This document shows positions 24,002-31,749 of a stretch of 64,000 nt of DNA, one piece after another. The notes under the pieces are model-generated. The model ran no database searches, was not told the DNA's origin, and was given only the letters and a program-made list of their open reading frames with translations. The translations under genes were made by a program, and so were the position numbers. Location: positions 1 through 64,000 of the forward strand of contig CACWNQ010000009.1 of the NCBI GenBank assembly GCA_902762385.1, written 5' to 3'. The stretch's first letter is position 1; every line of letters starts with the position of its first letter. Source of the stretch: an uncultured Bacteroidales bacterium. GTDB lineage: Bacteria; Bacteroidota; Bacteroidia; Bacteroidales; Muribaculaceae.

Positions 24002-24353
24002 TCACGCCTGATTCGTGCCATTTTTTTCGGAGAAGCCACCATTTCCCATAAAGTCTTGCTCCAAGCGCTCGAGTTGTTTAAAGAGCAAGTAGTCGGCTTG
24101 ATTAATGAGAACAATGACCATGTTGGCAATAGTTTCTGGAGGACGAGTACGACAAATTCCCATAAAGAATGAGGCATCGTTATGCTCACGTCCAAGTTTT
24201 CGCATTGCCACCCATTCTTCCGATTCTTGTTCCCACTGCCTGTGGTTGCGAGTGCGAAGATAGTCGATGTAGTCTTCAAGCAATTCCTGTAGTCTTTTGG
24301 TAAGAAAGCAATTTGCGATAGTTGCCACTATGTCGAATCAATTTTTCAGGCAT
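24002..24353 (-). pseudogene. Decayed four-helix-bundle protein (S23-like, suffix domain)
   Basis: The start MPEKLIRHSGNYRKLLSYQKT (ATG at 24353) is the N-terminus of the Bacteroidales four-helix-bundle family. It then runs out of frame and stops at 24276-24278. The matching C-terminal half continues in another frame: LQELLEDYIDYLRTRNHRQWEQ, EHNDASFFM and RPPETIANMVIVLINQADYLL to 24002. The central 60-70 residues expected in the family are missing, so an internal deletion near 24290 joined the two halves out of frame. The C-terminal half could be mistaken for a 108-aa gene. Family function unknown. Confidence 0.8.
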
Positions 24354-24429
24354 GATGCTTGATTTTTTAAAATTAATTTTCTCGTTAAGGACTTTAAGGT
24401 CATTAAGGACCTTAAGGACGTAAGATTTG

Positions 24430-26058
24430 TTAGAATCCGGTCCAGGTTTGTCGCCACAGGGTGCGTGCGAGCTCATCCCAGCGCACGATTGTAGCCCCAA
24501 AGAAGTCGGCAACGTAGCCGTTAAGCATTTCCTGTGCAGCCTTAGGGTTCTCACTGTTGAGGCTTTGCCAGGTGTTTTCCACAAAGGTAAGCTCACGCTG
24601 GCCCTTTGCGGTGAAATAGTCGCGCACTGGCTCCAGAGTCTTGCGGTAGGTTCCCCAGCGCACGGTGGCAAGTCGGTTAGCCTTGCGGTAGTGCCACAGT
24701 GCAGCATCGTCGCGATCGCTGTGCTGACCGCACACCAGCAACAGTTTTGGCAGCTCGGTTGTTCCGGCAAAAATCGGGAATCTGGGACTCTCGCCGGGAT
24801 TATCTAGCGCAATCCAAGCCACGCCTCCCACCTCGTCGGGAAGCCATGAGCGCAATTGAATCACAGTGCTGTAGGCACACCAAGGCACACTCACGGTGCG
24901 AATGTTCTTCATCGCCGAGTCGCCCATAGCGTAATACATATTTATCTCATCGGGCCGCATCCAGGGGTTGCTGTAGGGCGAGACAATGCTGTCAGGCTCA
25001 TTCTCCACCAGGTTACCCTTCTTGTCCTTGCGCTTGGGGTTGGGGATAATGTGACGGCCGCTCAGGTTCATGCTGGTTCCCTCGTAATAACTGCCAAGCA
25101 ACTGCATCACCTGCTGTGGGCTAACCAGTGTGTCGGGCTTCACGCTCACTGGCAATTCCTCGACTGTGTCGCTCAAGTGCTTCGATGGCGCCAGTGCATT
25201 CATGATGAAGTGCTCACGCACGCTGTAATTCTTAGTCTCCTTCATGTAATTGCCACCACTATAGGCTCGCCAAAAGCTGAACTCGCTCTTGCCATCCCAC
25301 AGCTTGAGCTCACGGGCCAGGCTCTTGACATTAGAAGAAGCCATGAAGTGGTCTTTATCGTTCAGGTCAATCTTGCCGATGCGTGATATGTTGGCCGAAA
25401 CGGCAATCTCATCGTCGGGGATGCGCTGAGCGGCCCACACGGCACCCACCTGCTTGGGACCGGCGCCGAAAATCTCGAAAATCCACACCTCGCGTGGGTC
25501 GGCAACGGTGAGGCACTCGCCACTGTCGCCATAGCCATACTGCTCGGCAAGGCTTCCCATCAGGGCGATTGCCTCGCGTGCAGTGGTGCAGCGCTCGAGT
25601 GCGATGCGTTCGAGCTCCTCGATCATGAACAGGCCTTTCTTGTTGCGCAGCGTGTCGCGACCGCCTATGGTGGTCTCGCCCATGGCCACCTGCTTCTCGT
25701 TGAGGCAAGGATAGGCAGTGTCGAGATAGCGATAGGTATGTCGCACCTGTGGAATGGTGCCACGGCGATAAAGCTTAGTGCTGTCGCTTGCAGCCTGAGT
25801 GTGCATGCGCCCCTCGTAGATGGCGGTGATGGTGTCGCGCTCATAGTCACGAGCTGGCGTCATGGTCATCCAGGTGCGATACCACGAGTCGCAGGTGTGC
25901 GATGTCATCACCGAGCCATCGGTGCTGGCGCTGCGTCCCACCATGATGCTGGTGCACGACAAGCGATTACGGCCAGCAGAGGTCGACTCATCAACTTGTG
26001 CTGCTACAGGCAACATTGCAGCTGCCAGAGCTATTGTTGCAAGGAATTTCAGTTTCAT
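24430..26058 (-). CDS. Secreted C69-family dipeptidase
   Basis: 542 aa from the ATG at 26058 (MKLKFLAT), chosen because a signal peptide follows directly; a longer frame to 26274 crosses the promoter and repeats. Peptidase family C69 (PepD/dipeptidase A, Ntn-hydrolase fold): the probable N-terminal nucleophile is C35 in RLSCTSIMVGRSAS, followed by DGSVMTSHTCDSW. Conserved later parts include GESVTVADPREVWIFE-like text (ECLTVADPREVWIFE), VSANISRIG and the C-terminal VGGVAWIALDNPGESPRFPIFAG. It likely degrades dipeptides in the periplasm. Its promoter is supplied by an intergenic repeat at 26148-26179. Confidence 0.9.
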   Translation of the reverse strand: MKLKFLATIALAAAMLPVAAQVDESTSAGRNRLSCTSIMVGRSASTDGSVMTSHTCDSWYRTWMTMTPARDYERDTITAIYEGRMHTQAASDSTKLYRRGTIPQVRHTYRYLDTAYPCLNEKQVAMGETTIGGRDTLRNKKGLFMIEELERIALERCTTAREAIALMGSLAEQYGYGDSGECLTVADPREVWIFEIFGAGPKQVGAVWAAQRIPDDEIAVSANISRIGKIDLNDKDHFMASSNVKSLARELKLWDGKSEFSFWRAYSGGNYMKETKNYSVREHFIMNALAPSKHLSDTVEELPVSVKPDTLVSPQQVMQLLGSYYEGTSMNLSGRHIIPNPKRKDKKGNLVENEPDSIVSPYSNPWMRPDEINMYYAMGDSAMKNIRTVSVPWCAYSTVIQLRSWLPDEVGGVAWIALDNPGESPRFPIFAGTTELPKLLLVCGQHSDRDDAALWHYRKANRLATVRWGTYRKTLEPVRDYFTAKGQRELTFVENTWQSLNSENPKAAQEMLNGYVADFFGATIVRWDELARTLWRQTWTGF

Positions 26059-26147
26059 AGTAAAGTCTTTTTTTAAAACCATATTGCCATGACCCCCGTC
26101 GGGGCCCAATAATTCTACAACCAAGCTTGCCTCGATTAAGTGTGGCA

Positions 26148-26179
26148 CAAAATTAGTGCAAACCGAGAGAAATACAAAA
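26148..26179 (-). promoter_or_regulatory. Repeat-borne promoter of the C69 dipeptidase
   Basis: The minus strand shows TTTTG (26179-26175), a 19-bp spacer and TAATTTTG (26155-26148), an exact Bacteroidetes promoter lying in the edge of the repeat at 26148-26231. The same layout recurs at 55516-55547. Confidence 0.7.
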
Positions 26180-26231
26180 TGAAAGACGAAGTTTTTCATT
26201 TTTATTGCCGAGGCGCAGCCTAATTTATCCA
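26148..26231. repeat. Promoter-bearing intergenic repeat, copy 1
   Basis: The unit reads from TTAGTGCAAACCGAG through hairpin AAAATGAAA/TTTCATTTT (26176-26202) to GCCGAGGCGCAGCCTAATTT. It is closely related to the repeat at 55516-55601, where the hairpin is AAAATCAAA/TTTGATTTT: a compensatory G-C to C-G swap that keeps the stem. Confidence 0.75.
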
Positions 26232-26234
26232 ACA

Positions 26235-26427
26235 TTAGTGCAAACCGAGTGAAAAATGCGATTAAGCGAGACAAAGCTTAGCTTGCTCAACGCTTTGCGA
26301 GCGTGAGCATTTTATCTAAATACAAAATGAAAGACGAAGTTTTTCATTTTTTATTGCCGAGGCGCAGCCTAATTTATCTAAAACTAAGCTTGCTCAACGC
26401 TTTGCGAGTGTGAGCTTTTTATCTAAT
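26235..26427. repeat. Rearranged intergenic repeat array
   Basis: It contains a partial unit (26235-26253, TTAGTGCAAACCGAGTG), a second hairpin part with the same AAAATGAAA/TTTCATTTT stem (26324-26350) and GAGGCGCAGCCTAATTT tail, and two copies of another unit with GCTTGCTCAACGCTTTGCGAG (from 26281 and 26388). It looks like nested insertions of two repeat families. No coding sequence. Confidence 0.7.
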
Positions 26428-26484
26428 CACAAAAAAAAACAACATTTTGTTGGCAATAATGGCCGTGAGATGGCCTAAAGTTGC

Positions 26485-26492
26485 TATATTTG
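26485..26492 (+). promoter_or_regulatory. -7 element before the SPOR-like gene
   Basis: TATATTTG fits TAnnTTTG, 67 bp before the ATG at 26559. Confidence 0.55.
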
Positions 26493-26558
26493 TGCAATCA
26501 AGTTAAACTCTAATCGACTATTGTAGTCAAAAAAATAAATTCTAATACTTTTTTTCTT

Positions 26559-26984
26559 ATGAAAAGATTTCTAAAACTCACCTTGCCGGTTGTGATGCTG
26601 GCAATGATTTTGGGCATGGGCCTCGACGCTCAAGCCAAGGGAAAGAAGACGACACGCACGGTTTATTACATCGTTTGCGGCAGTTATTCATCACTCGACC
26701 AGGCCATCAAGTTCTGTGAAGAGATGAGCGAAGTGGTGTTCTATGAGGTATTTGAGGCAAAGGCCAACGGAAAGACGGTGTACCGCACTTGTTGCGCGTG
26801 CTACTACAATATTGCCGATGCCAAAAAGGACTTGAATGGCATTTACAGTAGTTTTGGCAATGGCGACTGGTGGATATGGCCGTCGAAGGGACTTGCCAAG
26901 TGTGTGTATCGCCCCTACTCGCCAGCCGATGGCGAGACCCGAATCCCGGTGTTAAAGCCCAGCACAAGAGCTTTTACCGAATAA
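26559..26984 (+). CDS. Secreted SPOR-like protein
   Basis: 141 aa with signal peptide (VVMLAMILGMGLDAQA). The mature part reads YYIVCGSYSSLDQAIKFCEEM, then VFEAKANGKTVYRTCCACYYNIADAKKDL, the two-half pattern of a SPOR (sporulation-related) repeat: Y-x-V-x-x-G-S-Y...A at the start and a second G/C-x-Y...A-x-x-D. SPOR domains bind denuded peptidoglycan glycan strands, often at the septum. Five cysteines in the domain are unusual and may form disulfides. Single-gene unit ended by a strong terminator. Confidence 0.65.
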   Translation: MKRFLKLTLPVVMLAMILGMGLDAQAKGKKTTRTVYYIVCGSYSSLDQAIKFCEEMSEVVFYEVFEAKANGKTVYRTCCACYYNIADAKKDLNGIYSSFGNGDWWIWPSKGLAKCVYRPYSPADGETRIPVLKPSTRAFTE

Positions 26985-27000
26985 CGGCTATAAAAAAGAA

Positions 27001-27038
27001 AAAAGGTCCTTGAGGTTCGAACCTCGAGGACCTTTTTT
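27001..27038 (+). terminator. Bidirectional terminator
   Basis: AAAGGTCCTTGAGGTT pairs with AACCTCGAGGACCTTT, followed by further T residues, between the SPOR-like gene and the convergent DUF4421 gene. Confidence 0.88.
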
Positions 27039-27072
27039 ACGATACTCTTGCGCCGGTGACCAGAACCATCGC

Positions 27073-28287
27073 TCAGAACCTGATGCCCGCCAGTGCCGAG
27101 AACTCGAGCAAGGAGCTCACAAGGCGGCTGTCGTGCTTCTTGTAACGGTGATGATCGCCATAGGCCTGGAAACCCATAAAGAAATTCTTGTGGTTATAGA
27201 CTGCACCAATGCGGGCCCTTATGTTAAGCGAGAAGTCGCTTTGCCTCTCGTCGGGCTGTGGCTTGATGTTGTAACGATAACCCAGATAAGGGGTCAAGGT
27301 GAAATTCAACAGCCACTTGGGGCTCAACACCCAGTTGTAGCCATATCCCACAAGCACGCAGTAGTCGTTATAAAGAATGCGTGGCAGCTCGGCCTGCATG
27401 GGGATATAGTCGTAGGCCTCTTCGGGCATCTTCTCGGGATCAAACTTCACGTCGAAATGCTGCATGCTGATTCCCGCCAAGAAGGAGCCGGCACTGCGCC
27501 TCTGATACTTTGAGAAACAGTAGGCAGCAGCCTGTGCATAACGCTTGTTGTTGAAGAAATAATAGGCCGTAAGCCCCATCGCCTTGCGGCTGACCCCTGA
27601 CTGCCTGATTTTGTGCCGCTCGTTGTCGGTGTTCTTGTCTACATAGATGACATTGATATCGTTCTGGTTCTCCCAGTAGTAGGCATCGGCGGTAAATCGT
27701 GCGCAAGTGAAAGAGAAGTCGACCTTGTTTGACACTTTGCCACCATGAATGAGGTTGCTAATGCTGACCGAGTAGCCCAAGCTCACAGCCATGAACGATA
27801 GCGTCACACCAATGTTTGACACCAAGTGGCTGTTCATTATCACCTTCATGTCCTTGAAGGGTGTGCCAATGTAGGAGTCGAACCAGTTGTTGCTCTTGAG
27901 AAAGAGTTTCCAGTTCTTGCCAGTGGGTTTCACATAGGCACTGTCGTAGCTGTTGAAGGCTCGGTCGCCCCACATGTAAGTGTTGTAGCAAAACATGACA
28001 AACTTGGGATATCCCATAGTGCTGTCCTTGAAGTTGATTTTGCCATGCTTCATGGCTCGCCACCAGTAGCGCTTGTCGCGCGTGGTGTCGTAGGGCTCGT
28101 TGAGCTTATCGTTGATGCGCTGAGTGATATTTTGCTTCAACTGCTGGAACTTGCTCAACTTAGGCACGGTGTCTTGCTGCACGGTGTCTTGCTGCTCGGG
28201 CACAACAGGTTGCTCCGCAGTCTGTCCCCACGAGAGGGCAGTCATGCAAAGCATGAGCATTAATATCAAGTAGAGGCGCTTCATCAA
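27073..28287 (-). CDS. DUF4421 outer-membrane protein
   Basis: 404 aa, signal peptide (LYLILMLMLCMTALSWGQ), a Q/T/V-rich linker containing a doubled QQDTV, then a long beta-barrel-like region ending in aromatic F (GIRF), typical of outer-membrane proteins. Blocks such as SFMAVSLGYSVSISNLIHG, KFDFSFTCARF-like text and GISMQHFDVKF match the DUF4421 family of Bacteroidales. It follows the phospholipase A gene by 11 bp, so the two are probably cotranscribed outer-membrane lipid-related genes. Function of DUF4421 unknown. Confidence 0.82.
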   Translation of the reverse strand: MMKRLYLILMLMLCMTALSWGQTAEQPVVPEQQDTVQQDTVPKLSKFQQLKQNITQRINDKLNEPYDTTRDKRYWWRAMKHGKINFKDSTMGYPKFVMFCYNTYMWGDRAFNSYDSAYVKPTGKNWKLFLKSNNWFDSYIGTPFKDMKVIMNSHLVSNIGVTLSFMAVSLGYSVSISNLIHGGKVSNKVDFSFTCARFTADAYYWENQNDINVIYVDKNTDNERHKIRQSGVSRKAMGLTAYYFFNNKRYAQAAAYCFSKYQRRSAGSFLAGISMQHFDVKFDPEKMPEEAYDYIPMQAELPRILYNDYCVLVGYGYNWVLSPKWLLNFTLTPYLGYRYNIKPQPDERQSDFSLNIRARIGAVYNHKNFFMGFQAYGDHHRYKKHDSRLVSSLLEFSALAGIRF

Positions 28288-28298
28288 CTATAGAATCT

Positions 28299-29150
28299 TT
28301 AGAAGTCGCTGAAGAATGATGGGCGAATGAGTAATCCCAAGCGCAAGCGGCAGTGGTACTTGTTGTAGTCGAGCATGTTCTCGCCGTAGCCGTCATAGAA
28401 GTGGAGCATGATGAACTGGTTGTCCTTCTCGCGGATGCGGAAGCCCACGTTGAGAATGGTGTTGAAACTGAAGTTCCAACCCTGGCGCTTAACGAAGGTC
28501 ACGTCGGCAACCCAGCGCCTGTTGTTAGAAATGAATTGAGCGCCAAACTGGAAGATACCACTATACTTAAGGATATCCTTGTTTTGCTGGCCATCGATGA
28601 TGGGAATCCACACCTTGCCATGATACATCAGGTTGCGGTTGATAAATGCTGAACCAGCAAACGAGATTTTGTTCCAGCTGCGCGAAGCCTCACCGTCACG
28701 ACCGTTGGATTCATGCTCAATCATGATAAGGGTGCTACCCACAAGGCGACCCTTAACGAAAATAGGCGTCTGCACACCAATTCCAGGGTTGAAGTTCAGG
28801 TCGTGGAATGGCAGCGACTCCTCAAAGATGTTCCACATCGCCTTTTGCGAATAGCTCAAGAAAAGGTGGCTGTGAAGTGGAAGAACCGACTTTGTGAGTC
28901 GCTGGCGGAAACTGATTTGGAACTTCACATCGCTGTTATACTCGTTGGGCTTTTGGTTAATGGCTGTGCCGAGAGCGAAATAGTTGTCCTTGAAGATTCC
29001 AAAGAATGGACGATTATCAAAGTCGTGAATGAGGCTATCGACATTGAATTGTTGTTGCTCTTTGCCCAACATCTTTGTAACAATTTGTGCCTGAGAAGGG
29101 CAAGCAACACCTGCAAGAACCAATACTATTATAATTCTAAAAAGTTTCAT
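28299..29150 (-). CDS. pldA: Outer-membrane phospholipase A
   Basis: 283 aa with signal peptide (IIIVLVLAGVACPSQAQ). The OMPLA catalytic signature is clear: H146-E-S148-N-G, then SRSWNK at 157-161, where Asn/Ser/His in E. coli PldA form the catalytic triad; Y-S-Q-K-A-M-W before it matches the strand with the conserved YTQ/W. Barrel strands end with FF-rich C-terminus. It hydrolyses acyl chains of mislocalised phospholipids in the outer leaflet. First gene of a pair with DUF4421. Confidence 0.87.
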   Translation of the reverse strand: MKLFRIIIVLVLAGVACPSQAQIVTKMLGKEQQQFNVDSLIHDFDNRPFFGIFKDNYFALGTAINQKPNEYNSDVKFQISFRQRLTKSVLPLHSHLFLSYSQKAMWNIFEESLPFHDLNFNPGIGVQTPIFVKGRLVGSTLIMIEHESNGRDGEASRSWNKISFAGSAFINRNLMYHGKVWIPIIDGQQNKDILKYSGIFQFGAQFISNNRRWVADVTFVKRQGWNFSFNTILNVGFRIREKDNQFIMLHFYDGYGENMLDYNKYHCRLRLGLLIRPSFFSDF

Positions 29151-29204
29151 TTCTATTATCGTTTTTGTTTATTCTATTTTATACTTTACTATTTCACCGT
29201 TCAA

Positions 29205-30254
29205 TTATACCACAGTGAAATTCACAATATCAATGTGATCGTACTTGGCGATTATCCTGTCGTTCATCCAAATAAAAAAGTCTAAACTTGTATCAGTCTC
29301 GCCATTTGGCAATTTATACTCGTAACACTCAAAACTGAGCATATACAAATCATCGCCATAGGCCATCAGCTCTTCGGCAAAGGAGAAAAGAACTTTTTCT
29401 TGACGGCCTGAATGAATGTGTTGTGGAACACCGTCAACCCACAGCACAGCTCGCATGTTGTGATCCTCATCATCTTCATAGCCGCAAGCATAGATGTGGC
29501 CATTGAGATAAGTGGTCGAGCTCACGTGACCAAGAGGAAGGTCGTACTCATAAGGTTGTGGGTTAAGAGTGCGAGGTAGAACTTGCAGCTCCTTGTCAAC
29601 CCAGATGCAGGGCTCGGTTCCCACATGGCCACCCACGATAGTGTGGTCGGTGTCGTAAGCATAGATATTGGTTGCATGACCACTCACATCTGGACTGGGC
29701 TTGGGGAGGATAGCCTTGGCATAGCGACCCTTGTACTCATAGTAGAGCACGGCATCGTTAGGCTCGCCATGGTGGTATTCCATTCCCGCGAGATAGCACT
29801 TGCCGTTACTCACTGCAATGCACTGTCCCGAAGTGTTGAAATCCTCACAATCCTCGATAGGGAAAATACCACTGTTTTTCAAGATGTAAGGATAGTCAAA
29901 GAGGTAGATGTAATAGTCCCACTTGGCTATACCTTGCGTCTCGTGGCTCACATTATCGATAAAATCGATGTGCAGAGTGTTCCACTTGCCGTTTTTCCAG
30001 TATCCCACCTTGTCCTTGGTGCTTTTTCCTGAGACAAAATAGTCATCACCATCGCTAATTATCTCACTGGCGTACTCGCAGTTGGGGAGCTCCATTATCC
30101 TGTCGCCCATCAGGTCATAGATGTGACCTTCGGAAGTGAGCACATAAATCTGTCGCTCGCCACGGCGCTTGACTTTAATCTCCTCTTTATCGCAAGACGA
30201 GAGCAGCACCAAAAAACAAATTGTTATTAATAAATAAATATTTCTCTTTTGCAT
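29205..30254 (-). CDS. Lipoprotein with propeller-like repeats, unknown
   Basis: 349 aa from the ATG at 30254 (MQKRNIYLL); an upstream in-frame ATG at 30284 would precede the promoter and is rejected. Lipoprotein signal with lipobox LSSC. The mature chain (DKEEIKVKRRGERQIYVLTSEGHIYDLMGDRI...) has repeated blades of the type IYVLTSEGHIY, DYFVSG, YYIYLFDYPYI, GKCYLAG, GHIYACGYED, DDLYMLSFE, suggesting a beta-propeller. No catalytic motif. Own -7 box at 30274-30281. Confidence 0.68.
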   Translation of the reverse strand: MQKRNIYLLITICFLVLLSSCDKEEIKVKRRGERQIYVLTSEGHIYDLMGDRIMELPNCEYASEIISDGDDYFVSGKSTKDKVGYWKNGKWNTLHIDFIDNVSHETQGIAKWDYYIYLFDYPYILKNSGIFPIEDCEDFNTSGQCIAVSNGKCYLAGMEYHHGEPNDAVLYYEYKGRYAKAILPKPSPDVSGHATNIYAYDTDHTIVGGHVGTEPCIWVDKELQVLPRTLNPQPYEYDLPLGHVSSTTYLNGHIYACGYEDDEDHNMRAVLWVDGVPQHIHSGRQEKVLFSFAEELMAYGDDLYMLSFECYEYKLPNGETDTSLDFFIWMNDRIIAKYDHIDIVNFTVV

Positions 30255-30273
30255 ATTATGAAAAATTATGGCG

Positions 30274-30281
30274 CAAAGATA
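30274..30281 (-). promoter_or_regulatory. -7 element of the propeller lipoprotein gene
   Basis: The minus strand reads TATCTTTG, 20 bp before the ATG at 30254. Confidence 0.6.
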
Positions 30282-30304
30282 CAAAAAAATTTACTTAAAC
30301 AACA

Positions 30305-30345
30305 AATATCTACTCTTTCACCTAAATTTTAAAAGAGTAGATATT
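30305..30345 (-). terminator. Hairpin ending the RND efflux operon
   Basis: AATATCTACTCTTT (30305-30318) and AAAGAGTAGATATT (30332-30345) form a perfect 14-bp stem with a 13-nt loop just after the last efflux gene (stop at 30365). The following minus-strand sequence is T-rich but lacks a long uninterrupted T run. Confidence 0.6.
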
Positions 30346-30364
30346 CTATTCTTATATATTTAAA

Positions 30365-31747
30365 TTATCTAGTTGCTCCGCCCAGAGCTATGTAAAGAGC
30401 AATGACAGCCCTTGCTGCATCATACATATTGGTCGCCTCGTTGAGCTGGGCGCTGAGCAGGGTTTCTTGTGCAGTGAGCACTTCGAGATAGCTAGCCTTG
30501 CCGCTGTTCATGAGCTCGTGAGTGCCATTGTAAGCATCGTGGAGCACCTCAACCTGGCGATGATAATAGCCATGCTTCTCGCTTGCAGCCTGGCAATCGG
30601 CTATTGCCTCGTTCACCTGATTTCCTGCCTCGATGACGGTTTGTACATAACGTTGTGCCACATCTTCTTGCTGTAACTTTGCAATCTCGAGATTGCCCTT
30701 GAGCTTGCCGCGTGCAAAGAGTGGTTGAGCGATAGAACCTATTATATTGGTCAATATCTTACCTGGGTTCACAACGCCTCCTCCAGCGCTGTTAGTCCAG
30801 CCCAACGTTCCCGATAGCGTAATGCTGGGGAAGAACGCTGCGCGTGCCGACTGCATGTTGTAGAATGCTTCTTCCATAACATAGTCGGCAAGGCGAATGT
30901 CGGGGCGATATTGCAGCATTTGTGCTGAAATACTCTCAAACACCATTTGAGGCATGACGTAGCCTCCCCAACGGCTTCGCTCGATGCGCTGAGGTGGAAT
31001 GGCAAGAATGCGACAAATGGCATTTTCGGTGCTGCGAATGCTTCGGCGCACGTCCACGATCTGTGTCTTCACACTCAAGTAAGACGACTCCATCTGGTTG
31101 ACGCCAGTGGAATAAACCTTGCCAAACTCCCAGAGGATTTTTTCAGTTTCGAGCGACTTATTCCACAGGCTGTCGGTCATCGTGAGAATCTCTAGCTGGC
31201 GGTCAAGAACCTGTAGCAGACAATACTGCTGGGCAACGGTCGAGATGAGGTTAGCGCGTGTTGCCTCTTCACGGGCTTGAGATTGCAAGAGCACGGCATT
31301 AGCAGCGCGTTTCTTGTTGGTAATCGAGCCTATTGAACCATATTCCCAGCTGGCCTGCAATGGCAGATTATAAGTTTGTGAAGTGTTACTGCCGAAACTG
31401 GAGAATGACGTCTGTGGTGCGAAATTCAGTGAAGGCAGAATGGCCTTCTTGGCCATTTGCAACGAAATCTCACTCTTCTCGACGGCAATGCGTGCCGAGT
31501 TGAGGTCGGTGTTGCGCGCCAGTGCCGAGTCAATAAGCTGCTGCAACAGTGGGTCGAGAAAGAAATCTCGCCACGACAACTGTGCAGGTGGAGTAACGGC
31601 AAGCGAGTCGACAGTGCTGAAGCCATACACATCATTAGGGATCGTGGCATTTGACTCATACTTGTCATATAGACTTTTAAATGAGCTACAACTATCGACC
31701 ATGAAGCACACGAGGGCAAAACTCAATATGTAGGATAATTTTTTCAT
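30365..31747 (-). CDS. RND efflux outer-membrane channel (NodT/OprM type)
   Basis: 460 aa lipoprotein of the outer-membrane efflux family. Lipobox near VDSC; then paired OEP domains: early PPAQLSWRDFFLDPLLQQLIDSALARNTDL and late YNGTHELMNSGKASYLEVLTAQETLLSAQL, the duplicated signature of TolC/OprM-like trimers. It forms the exit duct for the adaptor and pump encoded just upstream in the same operon; 2-bp spacing to the pump gene. Confidence 0.93.
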   Translation of the reverse strand: MKKLSYILSFALVCFMVDSCSSFKSLYDKYESNATIPNDVYGFSTVDSLAVTPPAQLSWRDFFLDPLLQQLIDSALARNTDLNSARIAVEKSEISLQMAKKAILPSLNFAPQTSFSSFGSNTSQTYNLPLQASWEYGSIGSITNKKRAANAVLLQSQAREEATRANLISTVAQQYCLLQVLDRQLEILTMTDSLWNKSLETEKILWEFGKVYSTGVNQMESSYLSVKTQIVDVRRSIRSTENAICRILAIPPQRIERSRWGGYVMPQMVFESISAQMLQYRPDIRLADYVMEEAFYNMQSARAAFFPSITLSGTLGWTNSAGGGVVNPGKILTNIIGSIAQPLFARGKLKGNLEIAKLQQEDVAQRYVQTVIEAGNQVNEAIADCQAASEKHGYYHRQVEVLHDAYNGTHELMNSGKASYLEVLTAQETLLSAQLNEATNMYDAARAVIALYIALGGATR

Positions 31748-31749
31748 TT

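Noticed and set aside
24427-24807. 126-codon frame antisense to the C69 dipeptidase
   Set aside because: Overlaps the conserved C-terminal part of the dipeptidase; no independent support.
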